Below, one piece after another: positions 23,416-32,522 of a stretch of 64,000 nucleotides of DNA. Source of the stretch: Cellulophaga sp. L1A9 (GTDB lineage Bacteria > Bacteroidota > Bacteroidia > Flavobacteriales > Flavobacteriaceae). The stretch is taken from contig NZ_CP047027.1 of the NCBI RefSeq assembly GCF_009797025.1, positions 3,472,001-3,536,000 on the forward strand. The letters run 5' to 3'. The notes under the pieces are model-generated. The model was given only the letters and a program-made list of their open reading frames with translations. It was not told where the DNA came from and searched no databases. The first letter of the stretch is position 1; every line of letters starts with the position of its first letter. A program made the translations under genes and the position numbers.

Positions 23416-24171
23416 GAGTGTAATTCCTATAGGGCAATGATCAGAACCCATAATATCTGAATACACAGTAAACGTTTCAATTTTATCTGCAATAGCCTTG
23501 CTTGCTAAAAAATAATCTATTCGCCAGCCTGTATTGCGTTCTCTAGATTTAAAACGGTAACTCCAAAAAGTATAGGCCACTTCATCGGGATGTAAAACTC
23601 TAAAAGTGTCTGTAAAATCGTTCGCTATAAAGTTATCCATCCCATCAATTTCTATTTGGGTATATCCAGCGGTTTTGTTGTAGTTGGCTTTGTCGTTTTT
23701 TAAATCTATAGCATGGTGTGCCACATTGAAATCACCACATGCAATGACAGGCTTTTTCTTTTCTAAATTTTTTAGATAGGCTAAAAAATCTTTATCCCAT
23801 TGCTGGCGGTATTCTAAGCGGTCTAATTTTTGTCCGGAATTAGGAACGTATACATTTACAAGGTAAAAAGTATCATATTCAGTACATAGAACTCTCCCCT
23901 CAAAGTCGTGTGCTTCAACCCCCATATCTGGCGTTGCACTTATAGGAGGCTGTTTACTTAAGGTTGCAGTACCTGAGTATCCTTTTTTTTCCGCAGAATT
24001 AGCACTAAGGCTAAAATGTGATAAGGGTTCTAGTGCCTTTGCTACCTCCGTATCTTGTGCTTTTGTTTCTTGTAAACATAAAATATCAGGAGCCATTGTT
24101 TTTACGGCTTCAAAAAAATCTTTCTTTACGACAGCACGAATGCCATTAACATTCCAAGAAACAATATGCAT
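23407..24171 (-). CDS. xth: Exodeoxyribonuclease III / AP endonuclease
   Basis: The 254-residue protein has all motifs of the ExoIII family: WNVNGIRA at the start, CLQETKA (metal-binding glutamate), YVPNSG, GDFNVAH (catalytic Asp and Asn), FWSYRF and the terminal GSDHCPIG with the Asp-His pair. It removes abasic sites and 3' blocks during DNA base excision repair in the cytoplasm. It is convergent with the coiled-coil gene and has no regulon dyad in its 105-bp upstream region, so it appears to be a neighbouring housekeeping gene. Confidence 0.95.
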   Translation of the reverse strand: MHIVSWNVNGIRAVVKKDFFEAVKTMAPDILCLQETKAQDTEVAKALEPLSHFSLSANSAEKKGYSGTATLSKQPPISATPDMGVEAHDFEGRVLCTEYDTFYLVNVYVPNSGQKLDRLEYRQQWDKDFLAYLKNLEKKKPVIACGDFNVAHHAIDLKNDKANYNKTAGYTQIEIDGMDNFIANDFTDTFRVLHPDEVAYTFWSYRFKSRERNTGWRIDYFLASKAIADKIETFTVYSDIMGSDHCPIGITLSI

Positions 24172-24276
24172 ACTTATATTTTAATGTGAATAAATTCAAT
24201 GTATATAAACGGACGATGAAGTTACTAAAATCAGCCTGAAAATTAAAGAATAAATTGAGAATAGATTCCTAGAACC

Positions 24277-25545
24277 TTACCCAAATAAAACATATAGCAC
24301 CCCAAGAATTATAATTCCTCCGAAGCATATGCTTATGAGTTTACGAGTTTCGGAAGATCCATTGATTAAGCTTATGCCGAGTTTAACCACGGTGTTGCTT
24401 AAAATAGCTGTGATAATTACGGATGTTGCCGTACTATAATTGCCAGAAGTTTGCGACAGTTTAGCCATACTAATGGTGATAGCATCTGTATCTGCTAACC
24501 CTGCAATTAATGCGGTATAATACAAGCCATCATCACCAAAAAATGATTTTCCATAAAAAACAGCAAATCGTATTACGATATAAATAACTCCGAAACCAAT
24601 AGCATTCAATAAATTTAGAGGGTTCCCTAACTTTATATTTGAATCGGGTGTATTTGTTTGGTTATTGACTAATAGTAATGCAGTACCAAGACAAATGAAA
24701 GTTAATACAGCAAAAGGTATGGCAATTGAGGGTATCAATGCACTGTTAAATATGAAAATTAATAATGCTAATCTAGGAAACATGATTGCTGAAGCTAAAA
24801 TAATACCCGCACTATATTTTCTTGATAATTCAGGGAATTCTTTGCTTTTTGCCGCATAACTCCATGCCACAGCTGTACTGGATATGAGTCCGCCTAGCAA
24901 TGCGGTTAAGAGGATTCCTTTTTTTGAACCTACAAATTTTACAAGAAAATAACCGATAAAATTTAGAAAGGAAACAATTACGATAACAGACCCAATTTCA
25001 AATGGGTTTAGTAAACTGTTTGGACCTAAGTCTCTGTTGGGTAAAAAGGGAAGGATTAACAACGCTATGATCGTAAATTTTATAAAAGCAGACAATTCTT
25101 CTGCAGTGATATTGCTTACTACACTATTAAATCTTGTTTTAAGGGACAATAGGGTTGTGATAATAACAGCTGTCGCAACGGCTTCTCTATACAATTCTCT
25201 TGAAACCATAAGGCCTAAAACGAAAGTGGTTATTAAAGCAAGATCTGTCGTTAAATCGTTAGAATAGGTGCTGTTTGATTTTGAAAACTGGCTAAAACCT
25301 AAAAATAGAATAAATGCGACTAAGGTGGCAATAGGAAACCATACGGTAAATGAATCACTCAAACTTCCAATGACAAAGCCTAGTATGGTAACAATAGGAA
25401 AGGTACGGATACCAGCAAAACCTGCTTCTTTTTTTAATTTATCGTACTCCCGTTCCAAACCAATAATTAGTCCCATTCCAATACTGATAACAATACCAAG
25501 CATATAGCTGCCCATGATTTCATTTAAATAGGTAGTGGTTTCCAT
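24277..25545 (-). CDS. MgtC/SapB-like membrane protein with DUF4010
   Basis: The 422-residue protein is almost entirely hydrophobic, with about twelve membrane segments. The N-terminal part has the MgtC/SapB pattern (MGLIIGLEREYDKLKKEAGFAGIRTF, about 22-47), and the remainder matches the DUF4010 arrangement (KTRFNSVVSNITAEELSAFIKF, GLADTDAITISMAKLSQ). The reaction is unknown; MgtC-like proteins are linked to magnesium limitation and membrane energetics. It is 10 bp downstream of the UbiB-like gene in one operon. Confidence 0.85.
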   Translation of the reverse strand: METTTYLNEIMGSYMLGIVISIGMGLIIGLEREYDKLKKEAGFAGIRTFPIVTILGFVIGSLSDSFTVWFPIATLVAFILFLGFSQFSKSNSTYSNDLTTDLALITTFVLGLMVSRELYREAVATAVIITTLLSLKTRFNSVVSNITAEELSAFIKFTIIALLILPFLPNRDLGPNSLLNPFEIGSVIVIVSFLNFIGYFLVKFVGSKKGILLTALLGGLISSTAVAWSYAAKSKEFPELSRKYSAGIILASAIMFPRLALLIFIFNSALIPSIAIPFAVLTFICLGTALLLVNNQTNTPDSNIKLGNPLNLLNAIGFGVIYIVIRFAVFYGKSFFGDDGLYYTALIAGLADTDAITISMAKLSQTSGNYSTATSVIITAILSNTVVKLGISLINGSSETRKLISICFGGIIILGVLYVLFG

Positions 25546-25555
25546 AGGATAAGAG

Positions 25556-27238
25556 CTATAAATTGCGGTTTTTAAAAATAGAATAAATGATGGTCAAGCC
25601 TAAAATAGCAGAAATTAAAAAACCAAGAGCTCCTAAAATAGGGATGCCGTTAAATTTTGGGGGCATATCTGCAATCACTAAAATAGAAGAACCAATAGAT
25701 AACGCTGCAATAATTATAGCGTATACCATCCGGTTTATAGCCGTTTTAAGCGTGTCTTTAAGTTCATTTAATCCTTTGTGTTCATGAACAATGACTAGTT
25801 TTCCATTTTTTATTTTACCTATGATATCATTTATGTCTTCCGGAAGGTTATCCATTAAGTTGGTATAGTCTTGAACTCTAGAAATACTCTTTTTTACAAA
25901 GCGTTTAAAGCTTAAACGCTTGCGGATAATGGTAGACATGTAAGGCTCTAAATTCTCGGTAATATTAAAATCTGGATTCAGTTTTAAACCTACCCCTTCA
26001 ATAATCACTAAGGCACGAATTAGCATGTATAAATAATGCGGAATAGCAATTTTATTGGCGTATAAAATATTTTTGAATTGATTTAGAGTGGTCCCTAATT
26101 TTATATTTTGAATGGCAATATTACTAATACCTTCTAAAAGCTCATTTAAGTCATACTCCAAGGTTTTCTCCTCTGGAATATCTGTTCGTATGGCAATTTT
26201 TTTTAATACGATTATAATCTTTTTTACATCTTTTTTAAAGAACGCAAGCAATAGATCTTCTAAGGCTTCTTTATCTTTTGGCATAATACTGCCCATCATC
26301 CCATAATCAATAAAACAAATCCGTTCTAATGCTGGAAGGACAAATATATTGCCAGGATGAGGATCTGCATGGAAGAAGCCAAAATCTAAAATTTGTTCTA
26401 AATACAAATCGACTCCTAAAGTTGCTACTGCTTTAGTATCAATATTATTTTCTTTTAGTTTTTCTACTTCAGAGACTTTAATACCATCAATAAATTCCAT
26501 GCAAAGAACCCTATCATTACTGAATTCTGGATATGCTTTTGGAACATAAATAATTTGATTGTTTTCAAAATTTTTAGCAAAACGAAGCATATTGTTTAGT
26601 TCCTGAGTGTAACTAAGCTCTTCATTAATACTTTTTTCGAAAGAATTAATTAACTGTATTGGTTGTAATTGTTGTGCTTGTGTGCTGTATTTTTCTAATG
26701 CTTTTGCTACGTCTTTCATAATTGAAATGTCTGAAGCAATCGTATCTTTTATATTTGGTCTTTGAATTTTGAAAATAACCCATTCTCCCGTTAGCAATTG
26801 TGCTTTGTGCACTTGAGCTAAAGAAGCTGCAGCCAGTGGTTCAGGAGAAATATAAGAAAAACACTCATTGGTATCAAGTGCTAATTCTTCTGTAATTTTT
26901 TTTGCTACATCAAAATTATCCAATGGTTTTACATTGTCTTGTAATTTTTCAAGTTCTTTTAAAAGTTCAGGAGGTAGCATATCTTGTCGATTGCTAATTA
27001 CCTGTCCCATCTTCACGTAGCTTGGACCTAATTCTTCCAATACCATTCTGATACGTTCGTACGTAGAGTATGAAAGCAATTTATGAGTGTCAGGGTGTTT
27101 CTTTAGGTAGGTGTTAGGGATTAGGTTTTTAATTGAGGTTGATGCCAATACATCTTCAAAACCATATTTAGAAAGTACACTAAACAGTGTACCGTACCTT
27201 TTTAAATCATGTGTTTTAGGTAATTTTAATGACGGCAT
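25556..27238 (-). CDS. ABC1/UbiB-family atypical kinase, membrane-anchored
   Basis: The 560-residue protein carries the ABC1/UbiB motifs: KMGQVISNRQDMLPPELLKEL (the family-specific KxGQ region), AAASLAQVHKA (A-rich nucleotide loop), the ATP-binding lysine in VIFKIQRP, HADPHPGNIF (catalytic loop) and FIDYGMMG (metal-binding DFG equivalent). Two C-terminal membrane segments (about 500-555) anchor it. Such proteins are ATPases or kinases that support quinone synthesis or lipid homeostasis. It is not in a quinone operon here but heads a unit with an MgtC-like gene, under a dyad (27305-27318) with an exact TATTTTTG -7 element. A 12-bp inverted repeat fills its leader. Confidence 0.88.
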   Translation of the reverse strand: MPSLKLPKTHDLKRYGTLFSVLSKYGFEDVLASTSIKNLIPNTYLKKHPDTHKLLSYSTYERIRMVLEELGPSYVKMGQVISNRQDMLPPELLKELEKLQDNVKPLDNFDVAKKITEELALDTNECFSYISPEPLAAASLAQVHKAQLLTGEWVIFKIQRPNIKDTIASDISIMKDVAKALEKYSTQAQQLQPIQLINSFEKSINEELSYTQELNNMLRFAKNFENNQIIYVPKAYPEFSNDRVLCMEFIDGIKVSEVEKLKENNIDTKAVATLGVDLYLEQILDFGFFHADPHPGNIFVLPALERICFIDYGMMGSIMPKDKEALEDLLLAFFKKDVKKIIIVLKKIAIRTDIPEEKTLEYDLNELLEGISNIAIQNIKLGTTLNQFKNILYANKIAIPHYLYMLIRALVIIEGVGLKLNPDFNITENLEPYMSTIIRKRLSFKRFVKKSISRVQDYTNLMDNLPEDINDIIGKIKNGKLVIVHEHKGLNELKDTLKTAINRMVYAIIIAALSIGSSILVIADMPPKFNGIPILGALGFLISAILGLTIIYSIFKNRNL

Positions 27239-27242
27239 AGCG

Positions 27243-27274
27243 TTTTACGTTACATTTTATGCTGTAACGTAAAA
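27243..27274. promoter_or_regulatory. Perfect 12-bp inverted repeat in the leader of the UbiB-like gene
   Basis: TTTTACGTTACA (27243-27254) and TGTAACGTAAAA (27263-27274) are exact reverse complements around an 8-bp loop. The element begins next to the -7 hexamer (TATTTTTG, 27282-27275) and ends four bases before the ATG, so it covers the start of transcription and almost the whole leader. It could be a repressor operator or an RNA hairpin hiding the start codon. The inner half-sites GTTACA and TGTAAC are those of the dyads at 445 and 5493 but in the opposite order. Confidence 0.6.
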
Positions 27275-27304
27275 CAAAAATAGGGCAATCCGTGTTGGTA
27301 TCAA

Positions 27305-27318
27305 ATGATAATTATCAC
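27305..27318. promoter_or_regulatory. Regulon dyad ATGAT-AATT-ATCAC (promoter of UbiB-MgtC operon)
   Basis: Thirteen of fourteen bases equal the perfect copy at 14529. On the minus strand an exact TATTTTTG (27282-27275) follows after 22 bp. Confidence 0.75.
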
Positions 27319-27346
27319 TCGAAAGAAGGCCATTAGATGAGATCGT

Positions 27347-28531
27347 TTATAGGTGTATTAAACGATAAGCCTGCTTCGCAATCTCCAATTCCTCATTGGT
27401 GGGTATCATTAATACTTTAACTTTCGCCTCTTTTTTATTGATTTCTAGTAGTGTTTTTGATCGGGTATTATTTTTCTCAACATCAAGAGTAATTCCCATA
27501 TACTCTAAATCCGTACAAACCATTTCACGAATCAATGCAGAATTTTCTCCAATACCAGCAGTGAAAATAATTGCATCTATACCGTTGAGAATAGCAGCAT
27601 AAGCTCCAATGTATTTTTTAATGCGATACGCATTCATTTGTAAAGCTAAAATGCAATCTTGATTGCCATTTGCAGCTTCTGTCTGTATGTCTCTTAAATC
27701 ACTAAAACCAGTAAGTCCTAGCATCCCACTTTTTTTAATTAACAGGGTATTCACTTCCTCCAAGGTATAGCCAAGAGTTTCTACTAAATAGAAAATTACG
27801 GCATGATCAATATCGCCACTTCTAGACCCCATTATTAACCCGTTTGAGGGCGCAAATCCCATACTGTGGTCAATACTTTTTCCGTCCTTAATTGCGGTCA
27901 TACTACAACCGTTTCCTAAGTGAATAGAAATAATTTTAGAAGATTTTAATTGTAAGTATTCAATAGCTTTTTCCGAAACATATTTATGACTGGTACCATG
28001 AAAACCATATACCTGAACTCTGTTTTCAAAGAATTCTTTTGGTAAAGCATATTTTTTTGCCACATCTGGGATAGAATGATGAAAAGCAGTATCAAAAACA
28101 GCTACTTGTTTTGCATGTGGGAAAATTTCTTCTGCTAATTCTATACCTTCTAAGTTATGCGGATTGTGTAAAGGAGCTAATGAAAATAAGTTCTTAATTT
28201 TTTCTTTTACAGAAGCATCAATCAGTGAAGTATCAGAAAATGTTTTTCCGCCGTGTACTACGCGATGCCCAACGATTGTAATTTCATCTGCGTTGGTTAT
28301 TACGCCTAGTAACGGGTCTAATAATACACGTGCTATTTTAAGCAGCCCCATTTTATGACTTAATATGGGCAACGTTTCTTCTAATAGATCAGTATCTGTA
28401 CGGTATTTTAGCAGGGCACTTTCACTCCCAATTCTTTCTATGAGACCTTCACAAACTACGCCTTCAGAAGGCATGCTTATCAATTGATATTTTATAGACG
28501 AACTGCCGCAATTTATAATAAGAATATTCAC
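27347..28531 (-). CDS. ackA: Acetate kinase
   Basis: The 394-residue protein has the ASKHA-fold acetate kinase motifs: NILIINCGSSSIKYQL at the start (phosphate 1), HRVVHGG, AVFDTAFHHSIP, HLGNGCS (phosphate 2) and IIFTAGIGENS (adenosine loop). It converts acetyl phosphate and ADP to acetate and ATP in the cytoplasm. It is 28 bp downstream of phosphotransacetylase, forming the usual pta-ackA unit for substrate-level ATP formation, which fits with the D-lactate dehydrogenase gene of the same island. No regulon dyad lies directly upstream of the unit. Confidence 0.97.
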   Translation of the reverse strand: MNILIINCGSSSIKYQLISMPSEGVVCEGLIERIGSESALLKYRTDTDLLEETLPILSHKMGLLKIARVLLDPLLGVITNADEITIVGHRVVHGGKTFSDTSLIDASVKEKIKNLFSLAPLHNPHNLEGIELAEEIFPHAKQVAVFDTAFHHSIPDVAKKYALPKEFFENRVQVYGFHGTSHKYVSEKAIEYLQLKSSKIISIHLGNGCSMTAIKDGKSIDHSMGFAPSNGLIMGSRSGDIDHAVIFYLVETLGYTLEEVNTLLIKKSGMLGLTGFSDLRDIQTEAANGNQDCILALQMNAYRIKKYIGAYAAILNGIDAIIFTAGIGENSALIREMVCTDLEYMGITLDVEKNNTRSKTLLEINKKEAKVKVLMIPTNEELEIAKQAYRLIHL

Positions 28532-28559
28532 GTAAAACTGGTTTTATGTTTGGTGTTAA

Positions 28560-30653
28560 TTATAGTCCTTCTGCCTGAATAGCCGTTATGATTACTGTAT
28601 TAAATATATCTTCAACAGTACAGCCACGACTTAAATCGTTTACGGGTTTATTTAAACCTTGTAACATTGGACCAATCGCTAAGGCGCCCGTTTCCCTTTG
28701 TACGGCTTTATAGGTGTTGTTTCCTGTATTTAAATCAGGAAAAATGAATACACTTGCTTGCCCCGCTACTTCAGAATCTGGAAGTTTACTTTTTCCTACT
28801 TTAATATCTACCGCAGCATCATATTGAATAGGTCCTTCTACTTTTAGATTGGGTCGTTTGGTTCTAATTAATGCGGTAGCCTTTCTCACTCTATCCACAT
28901 CTTCTCCTGTACCAGAGGCTCCAGAAGAATACGATAACATGGCTACTTTAGGTTCTATTCCAAAGGCGGCGCTAGTAGCTGCAGAAGAAATGGCTATTTC
29001 AGATAATTGTTCCGCAGTAGGGTTAGGGTTAATGGCGCAATCGCCAAAAATGGTTACCCGGTTAGGCAAACACATAAAAAATACTGAAGAAACTAAAGAA
29101 ACGCCAGGTTTTGTTTTGATAAACTGTAATGCGGGTAATATGGTGTGTTGGGTTGTGTGTACTGCACCTGAAACCATACCGTCTGCATGGCCTTTATATA
29201 CCATCATCGTCCCAAAATAAGACACATCTTCCATAAGATCTTGTGCCATAGCTAGGTTTACATTTTTATGTTTGCGCAATTCATATAAAGTTGTCGCGTA
29301 ATCTAAAAAGTTAGGGGATGTTTTTGGATCAATGATGTTTATCTCATTAGGGTCAAAAACAAGTGCTAGCTCTTCCATTTTAGCCGCAATCTGGGCTTTA
29401 TCACCTAAAAGTGTCAACGTTACAGCTTCTACTTCCAGTAATTTCTTAGCTGCTATTAGAATTCGCTCGTCTGTACCTTCGGGTAATACAATATGTTTTT
29501 TAGCAGATTTAGCTCTTTTTAGTAAGTTGTATTGAAACATTCTAGGAGTAATGCCTTCGGCCTTAAAGGTAATAAGTCGTTCTGCAAGATTATTTACCGG
29601 AACGTGCTTTTCAAATTCTTGAATTGAAGTGGTTATTTTTTCTGTATTATCCGCATATATTTTTGGCTTTATTGCGCCAATTTTATTGGTCACTGCAAAG
29701 GTCCCTTGGTTGACAGAAATGATCGGAATAATATCAGATAATCCCTCTATTAATTTTATAATAGAATCTTCAGGAATTAAGCCACCGGTAAGTACTATAC
29801 CAGATAAGTTAGGGTAATTTGTAGAGATATTAGCTTGTAAGGCTCCAAGGATAATATCTGCTCGATCTCCTGGAGTAATTACAAGACTGTCTTTTTTTAA
29901 ATGGGTTAAATAATTACGAAGCTGCATGGCGCCCACACTAAAACCATTTGCTTGGTTGTTTAAATAATCTTCTCCAAACAATATTTTGGCATCCAATTCA
30001 TTGGCAATCTCTTTAACTGTGGGGTTTCCTAAGGTAGGATTTTCCGGGATAGCGCCAATAAGAACTTTTTCTGGTAATTTTTTCTTTAAAGCAGCAACCA
30101 CCAATTCTAAATTTTCTGGTTGTACTTTATTCGCTACAGTTAATAACACTTCTACTCCTTTTTCTCTAAAAGAATCAAAAGCCATATATAAGTTGCCTAC
30201 TAATTCTTCTAATGTTTTACCAGCACCGCTTGTAATAATAACAGCAGGAATCCCTAAATTTTTAGCTACGAGTACATTTATATCCCATTCAATAATAGCA
30301 CCCTCTCCAGAAAAATCGGTTCCTTCTACCAGAACAAAATCAAAACGATCTTCAATTGCTTTAAATTTATGAATGATGTGGCTAATTATTTCATCGTCTT
30401 TATCTTGATTTTTTAGCTGAAGTACTTCACTACGCGTAAAGGCATAAGCATCTTCAGGTTTAATATCCACTTCAAAATGAGATAATACGGTTTTAATATG
30501 ATTGTCTACGACCCCATTTTTAAAATCGTCAACAATAGGTCGGAAGTAACCTACTTTTGCTGTTTTTCCTAATAAAATATGCATTAGACCTAATGAAACA
30601 ATTGATTTACCACTATTAGGTTCAGTGGTTGCAATATAAATGGCTTTACTCAT
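28560..30653 (-). CDS. pta: Phosphate acetyltransferase, long form with DRTGG domain
   Basis: The 697-residue protein is the long three-part form. Residues 1-210 are a P-loop domain resembling dethiobiotin synthetase/CobQ (TTEPNSGKSIVSLGL). Residues 215-330 are the DRTGG domain (LVITPGDRADIILGAL, LSGIVLTGGLIP). Residues 370-697 are the PTA/PTB catalytic domain (KHIVLPEGTDERILIAAKKL, SSGASGTGEDVDRV, RETGALAIGPMLQGLNKP). It makes acetyl phosphate from acetyl-CoA. Acetate kinase follows. An extended inverted repeat lies in its upstream region (30685-30728). Confidence 0.97.
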   Translation of the reverse strand: MSKAIYIATTEPNSGKSIVSLGLMHILLGKTAKVGYFRPIVDDFKNGVVDNHIKTVLSHFEVDIKPEDAYAFTRSEVLQLKNQDKDDEIISHIIHKFKAIEDRFDFVLVEGTDFSGEGAIIEWDINVLVAKNLGIPAVIITSGAGKTLEELVGNLYMAFDSFREKGVEVLLTVANKVQPENLELVVAALKKKLPEKVLIGAIPENPTLGNPTVKEIANELDAKILFGEDYLNNQANGFSVGAMQLRNYLTHLKKDSLVITPGDRADIILGALQANISTNYPNLSGIVLTGGLIPEDSIIKLIEGLSDIIPIISVNQGTFAVTNKIGAIKPKIYADNTEKITTSIQEFEKHVPVNNLAERLITFKAEGITPRMFQYNLLKRAKSAKKHIVLPEGTDERILIAAKKLLEVEAVTLTLLGDKAQIAAKMEELALVFDPNEINIIDPKTSPNFLDYATTLYELRKHKNVNLAMAQDLMEDVSYFGTMMVYKGHADGMVSGAVHTTQHTILPALQFIKTKPGVSLVSSVFFMCLPNRVTIFGDCAINPNPTAEQLSEIAISSAATSAAFGIEPKVAMLSYSSGASGTGEDVDRVRKATALIRTKRPNLKVEGPIQYDAAVDIKVGKSKLPDSEVAGQASVFIFPDLNTGNNTYKAVQRETGALAIGPMLQGLNKPVNDLSRGCTVEDIFNTVIITAIQAEGL

Positions 30654-30684
30654 GAAATGGAAATATTATCGTAGTCTCAAAGTT

Positions 30685-30728
30685 AAGAGATTCTTTATCT
30701 AAGCACAAGATAAAGACAATAATCTCTT
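30685..30728. repeat. Extended inverted repeat upstream of pta
   Basis: AAGAGATT (30685-30692) directly followed by CTTTATCT (30693-30700), a 7-base loop, then AGATAAAG (30708-30715), a 5-base bulge and AATCTCTT (30721-30728). The transcript would form a long hairpin with one internal bulge. No U-run follows on either strand, so it is unlikely to be a plain terminator; a structured leader of pta or a processing site is possible. Confidence 0.55.
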
Positions 30729-30771
30729 TAAGTTGAATTAATTATTGAATTTTTATAACGGCAGATCGGGA

Positions 30772-31224
30772 TTACATTTCCTTTCTTTTTCCCGTAATTT
30801 CTGTGATATTTATGCGGAATACGGTAGGTATGCCTTTGGAATAAGATTTGTTAGAAAACTCGCTTATAAACTCGGCTTCTTTATTTTCCTTCTCAAAAAT
30901 CAACTTTTTTACCCCCTCACTAAACTCATGTAGTTTTTGCTTAGCATCAATACCGGTAAGTTCTTCGAAAGTACCATGGACTAAAACAGATTGCCAATTA
31001 TTTACCGATGTTATTTCTTGTACTGCTAAGGAAACATGCTTGTTCTTGCGCATGGCTTTTAGCTTTAGACCATCAGCAGTATAGCTTATTATTGAACCCT
31101 CTTCTTTATCAAAATAATACGTAATTGGTATCACGTACGGGATGTTCTGAGAGATAACGCCTAGGTTACCAAAATAATTTTGAATGAGGATGCTTATGCT
31201 CTGGCTTTTGCTTAAATCGGTCAT
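30772..31224 (-). CDS. Pyridoxamine 5'-phosphate oxidase-family flavin-binding protein
   Basis: The chosen start (MTDLSKSQSI, ATG ending at 31224) gives 150 residues. An in-frame ATG at 31311 lies inside the operator and upstream of the -7 element, so it cannot be used from that promoter. The sequence has the split-barrel pattern of the PPOX family: LIQNYFGNLGVISQNIPYVIPITYYFD at the N-terminus, SYTADGLKLKAMRKNKHVSLAV in the middle, and a VLVHGTFEEL strand. These proteins bind FMN, F420 or haem; the ligand here is unknown. It carries its own dyad with an exact TATTTTTG -7 element. A PPOX-like protein among USPs also recalls dormancy regulons. Confidence 0.85.
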   Translation of the reverse strand: MTDLSKSQSISILIQNYFGNLGVISQNIPYVIPITYYFDKEEGSIISYTADGLKLKAMRKNKHVSLAVQEITSVNNWQSVLVHGTFEELTGIDAKQKLHEFSEGVKKLIFEKENKEAEFISEFSNKSYSKGIPTVFRINITEITGKRKEM

Positions 31225-31304
31225 TTTATTGGATGTAATTGATGTTGTTTTTAAGAGTCTACTGATTGCTTCAACAAAAATAATATGCTTGGAGGTCTTA
31301 AAAT

Positions 31305-31318
31305 ATGACATTAGTCAT
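31305..31318. promoter_or_regulatory. Regulon dyad ATGAC-ATTA-GTCAT (promoter of the PPOX-family gene)
   Basis: Perfect 5-bp arms. On the minus strand the exact -7 element TATTTTTG (31282-31275) follows after 22 bp, leaving a leader of about 45 bases to the ATG ending at 31224. Confidence 0.75.
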
Positions 31319-31445
31319 TCATTTATTTTAGATGCTATGGTGAAAAAAGATCCTTTAGTAACAAAAAATACGTTTACATGATTAATCTCATAGGTAAAGA
31401 ATATTACTTATGTTTATTTTGTAGTGTAACGATGATTTCTTTCAA

Positions 31446-32522
31446 ATGAAAATAGTATCTCTAGTTTTTATCTTATTTTTAGTTTCATGTGGAAGTAAAC
31501 AAGAGAAAACACTTCCTGTAGTTAAAAAATTAACGGAGTCTGTATATGCTTCTGTGACTATTGAACCAGATAGTTTGTATGAAGCGCACGCTGTGGTTAA
31601 TGGTATTCTTGAGCGTAATTTAATAGAAGAAGGTGCCTTAGTTTCAAAAGATACTCCTCTAATGCATATCACAAACTCCTCAAGTGAATTAACGGCAGAA
31701 AATGCCTTACTATCATTGCAGCTCTCTACAAGTAATTACCAAGGGAATTCAACTGTTTTAAAAGAGCTAAATGATGATATTAAAACAGCAGAATTAACCT
31801 TAAGAAATGATTCTATAAATTTTAAACGGCAAGAAAACTTATGGAATCAAAATATTGGTTCTAAAATTGAATATGATACTAAAAAGCTAACCTATCAGCG
31901 TTCTGTAAACCAACTAAAGGTCTTGTTGAATAAGTTTAATCGGACTAAAAAGGAATTACAGACACAAGCTAAGCTCGCACAAAACACGTATACAACGTCT
32001 AAAATTAATACCGATGATTACACCATTACTAGTAAAATTAATGGAAAGGTGTATGCGTTGTATAAAAATGCAGGTGAAAATGTGACCACGATGGAACCAT
32101 TAGCATCCGTAGGTAGTGCCACGGATTTTATTATAGAATTGTTGGTGGATGAAGTAGATATTGTGAAAATTGAAAAAGGCCAGAAAGCTTTAATCAGCTT
32201 AGATGCGTATTCATCCACAGTATTTGAGGCTTTAGTTTCTAAAATATACCCACAGAAAGATTCGCGTACACAGACTTTTAAAGTAGAAGCTTTGTTTATA
32301 AACATGCCAGCTAAGCTATACCCAGGGCTTTCAGGAGAAGGTAATATTGTGATTTCTGAAAAAAATGATGCGTTAATCATTCCTAAAGAGTATGTAGTGA
32401 ATGGGAATTCGGTTTTAACGGAAGATGGTTTGGTGCCTGTTGTTATAGGATTACAGAATTTAAATGAGGTAGAAGTTATAAAAGGGATTACTGCAGCTAC
32501 TGAAATTATAAAACCAGAATAA
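31446..32522 (+). CDS. Periplasmic adaptor lipoprotein of an ABC/efflux system (HlyD/MacA-like)
   Basis: The 358-residue protein begins with a lipoprotein signal (FILFLVSCGSKQ, lipid-anchored cysteine at about residue 15). It then has a split biotinyl-lipoyl-like domain (GILERNLIEEGALVSKDTPLMHI ... SKINGKVYALYKNAGENVTTMEPLASVG) around a long helical hairpin (about 80-190) and a beta-barrel domain (VDIVKIEKGQKALISLDAYSS). This is the membrane fusion protein of a tripartite exporter. The permease start codon overlaps its stop. No outer membrane factor gene is adjacent. Confidence 0.88.
   Translation: MKIVSLVFILFLVSCGSKQEKTLPVVKKLTESVYASVTIEPDSLYEAHAVVNGILERNLIEEGALVSKDTPLMHITNSSSELTAENALLSLQLSTSNYQGNSTVLKELNDDIKTAELTLRNDSINFKRQENLWNQNIGSKIEYDTKKLTYQRSVNQLKVLLNKFNRTKKELQTQAKLAQNTYTTSKINTDDYTITSKINGKVYALYKNAGENVTTMEPLASVGSATDFIIELLVDEVDIVKIEKGQKALISLDAYSSTVFEALVSKIYPQKDSRTQTFKVEALFINMPAKLYPGLSGEGNIVISEKNDALIIPKEYVVNGNSVLTEDGLVPVVIGLQNLNEVEVIKGITAATEIIKPE

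Noticed and set aside
31378..31391. ATGAT-TAAT-CTCAT upstream of the ABC adaptor gene, similar to the regulon dyad
   Set aside because: The right arm is broken (CTCA instead of RTCA) and the nearest TAnnTTT element is 17 bp away, outside the 21-23 bp seen at the other promoters.
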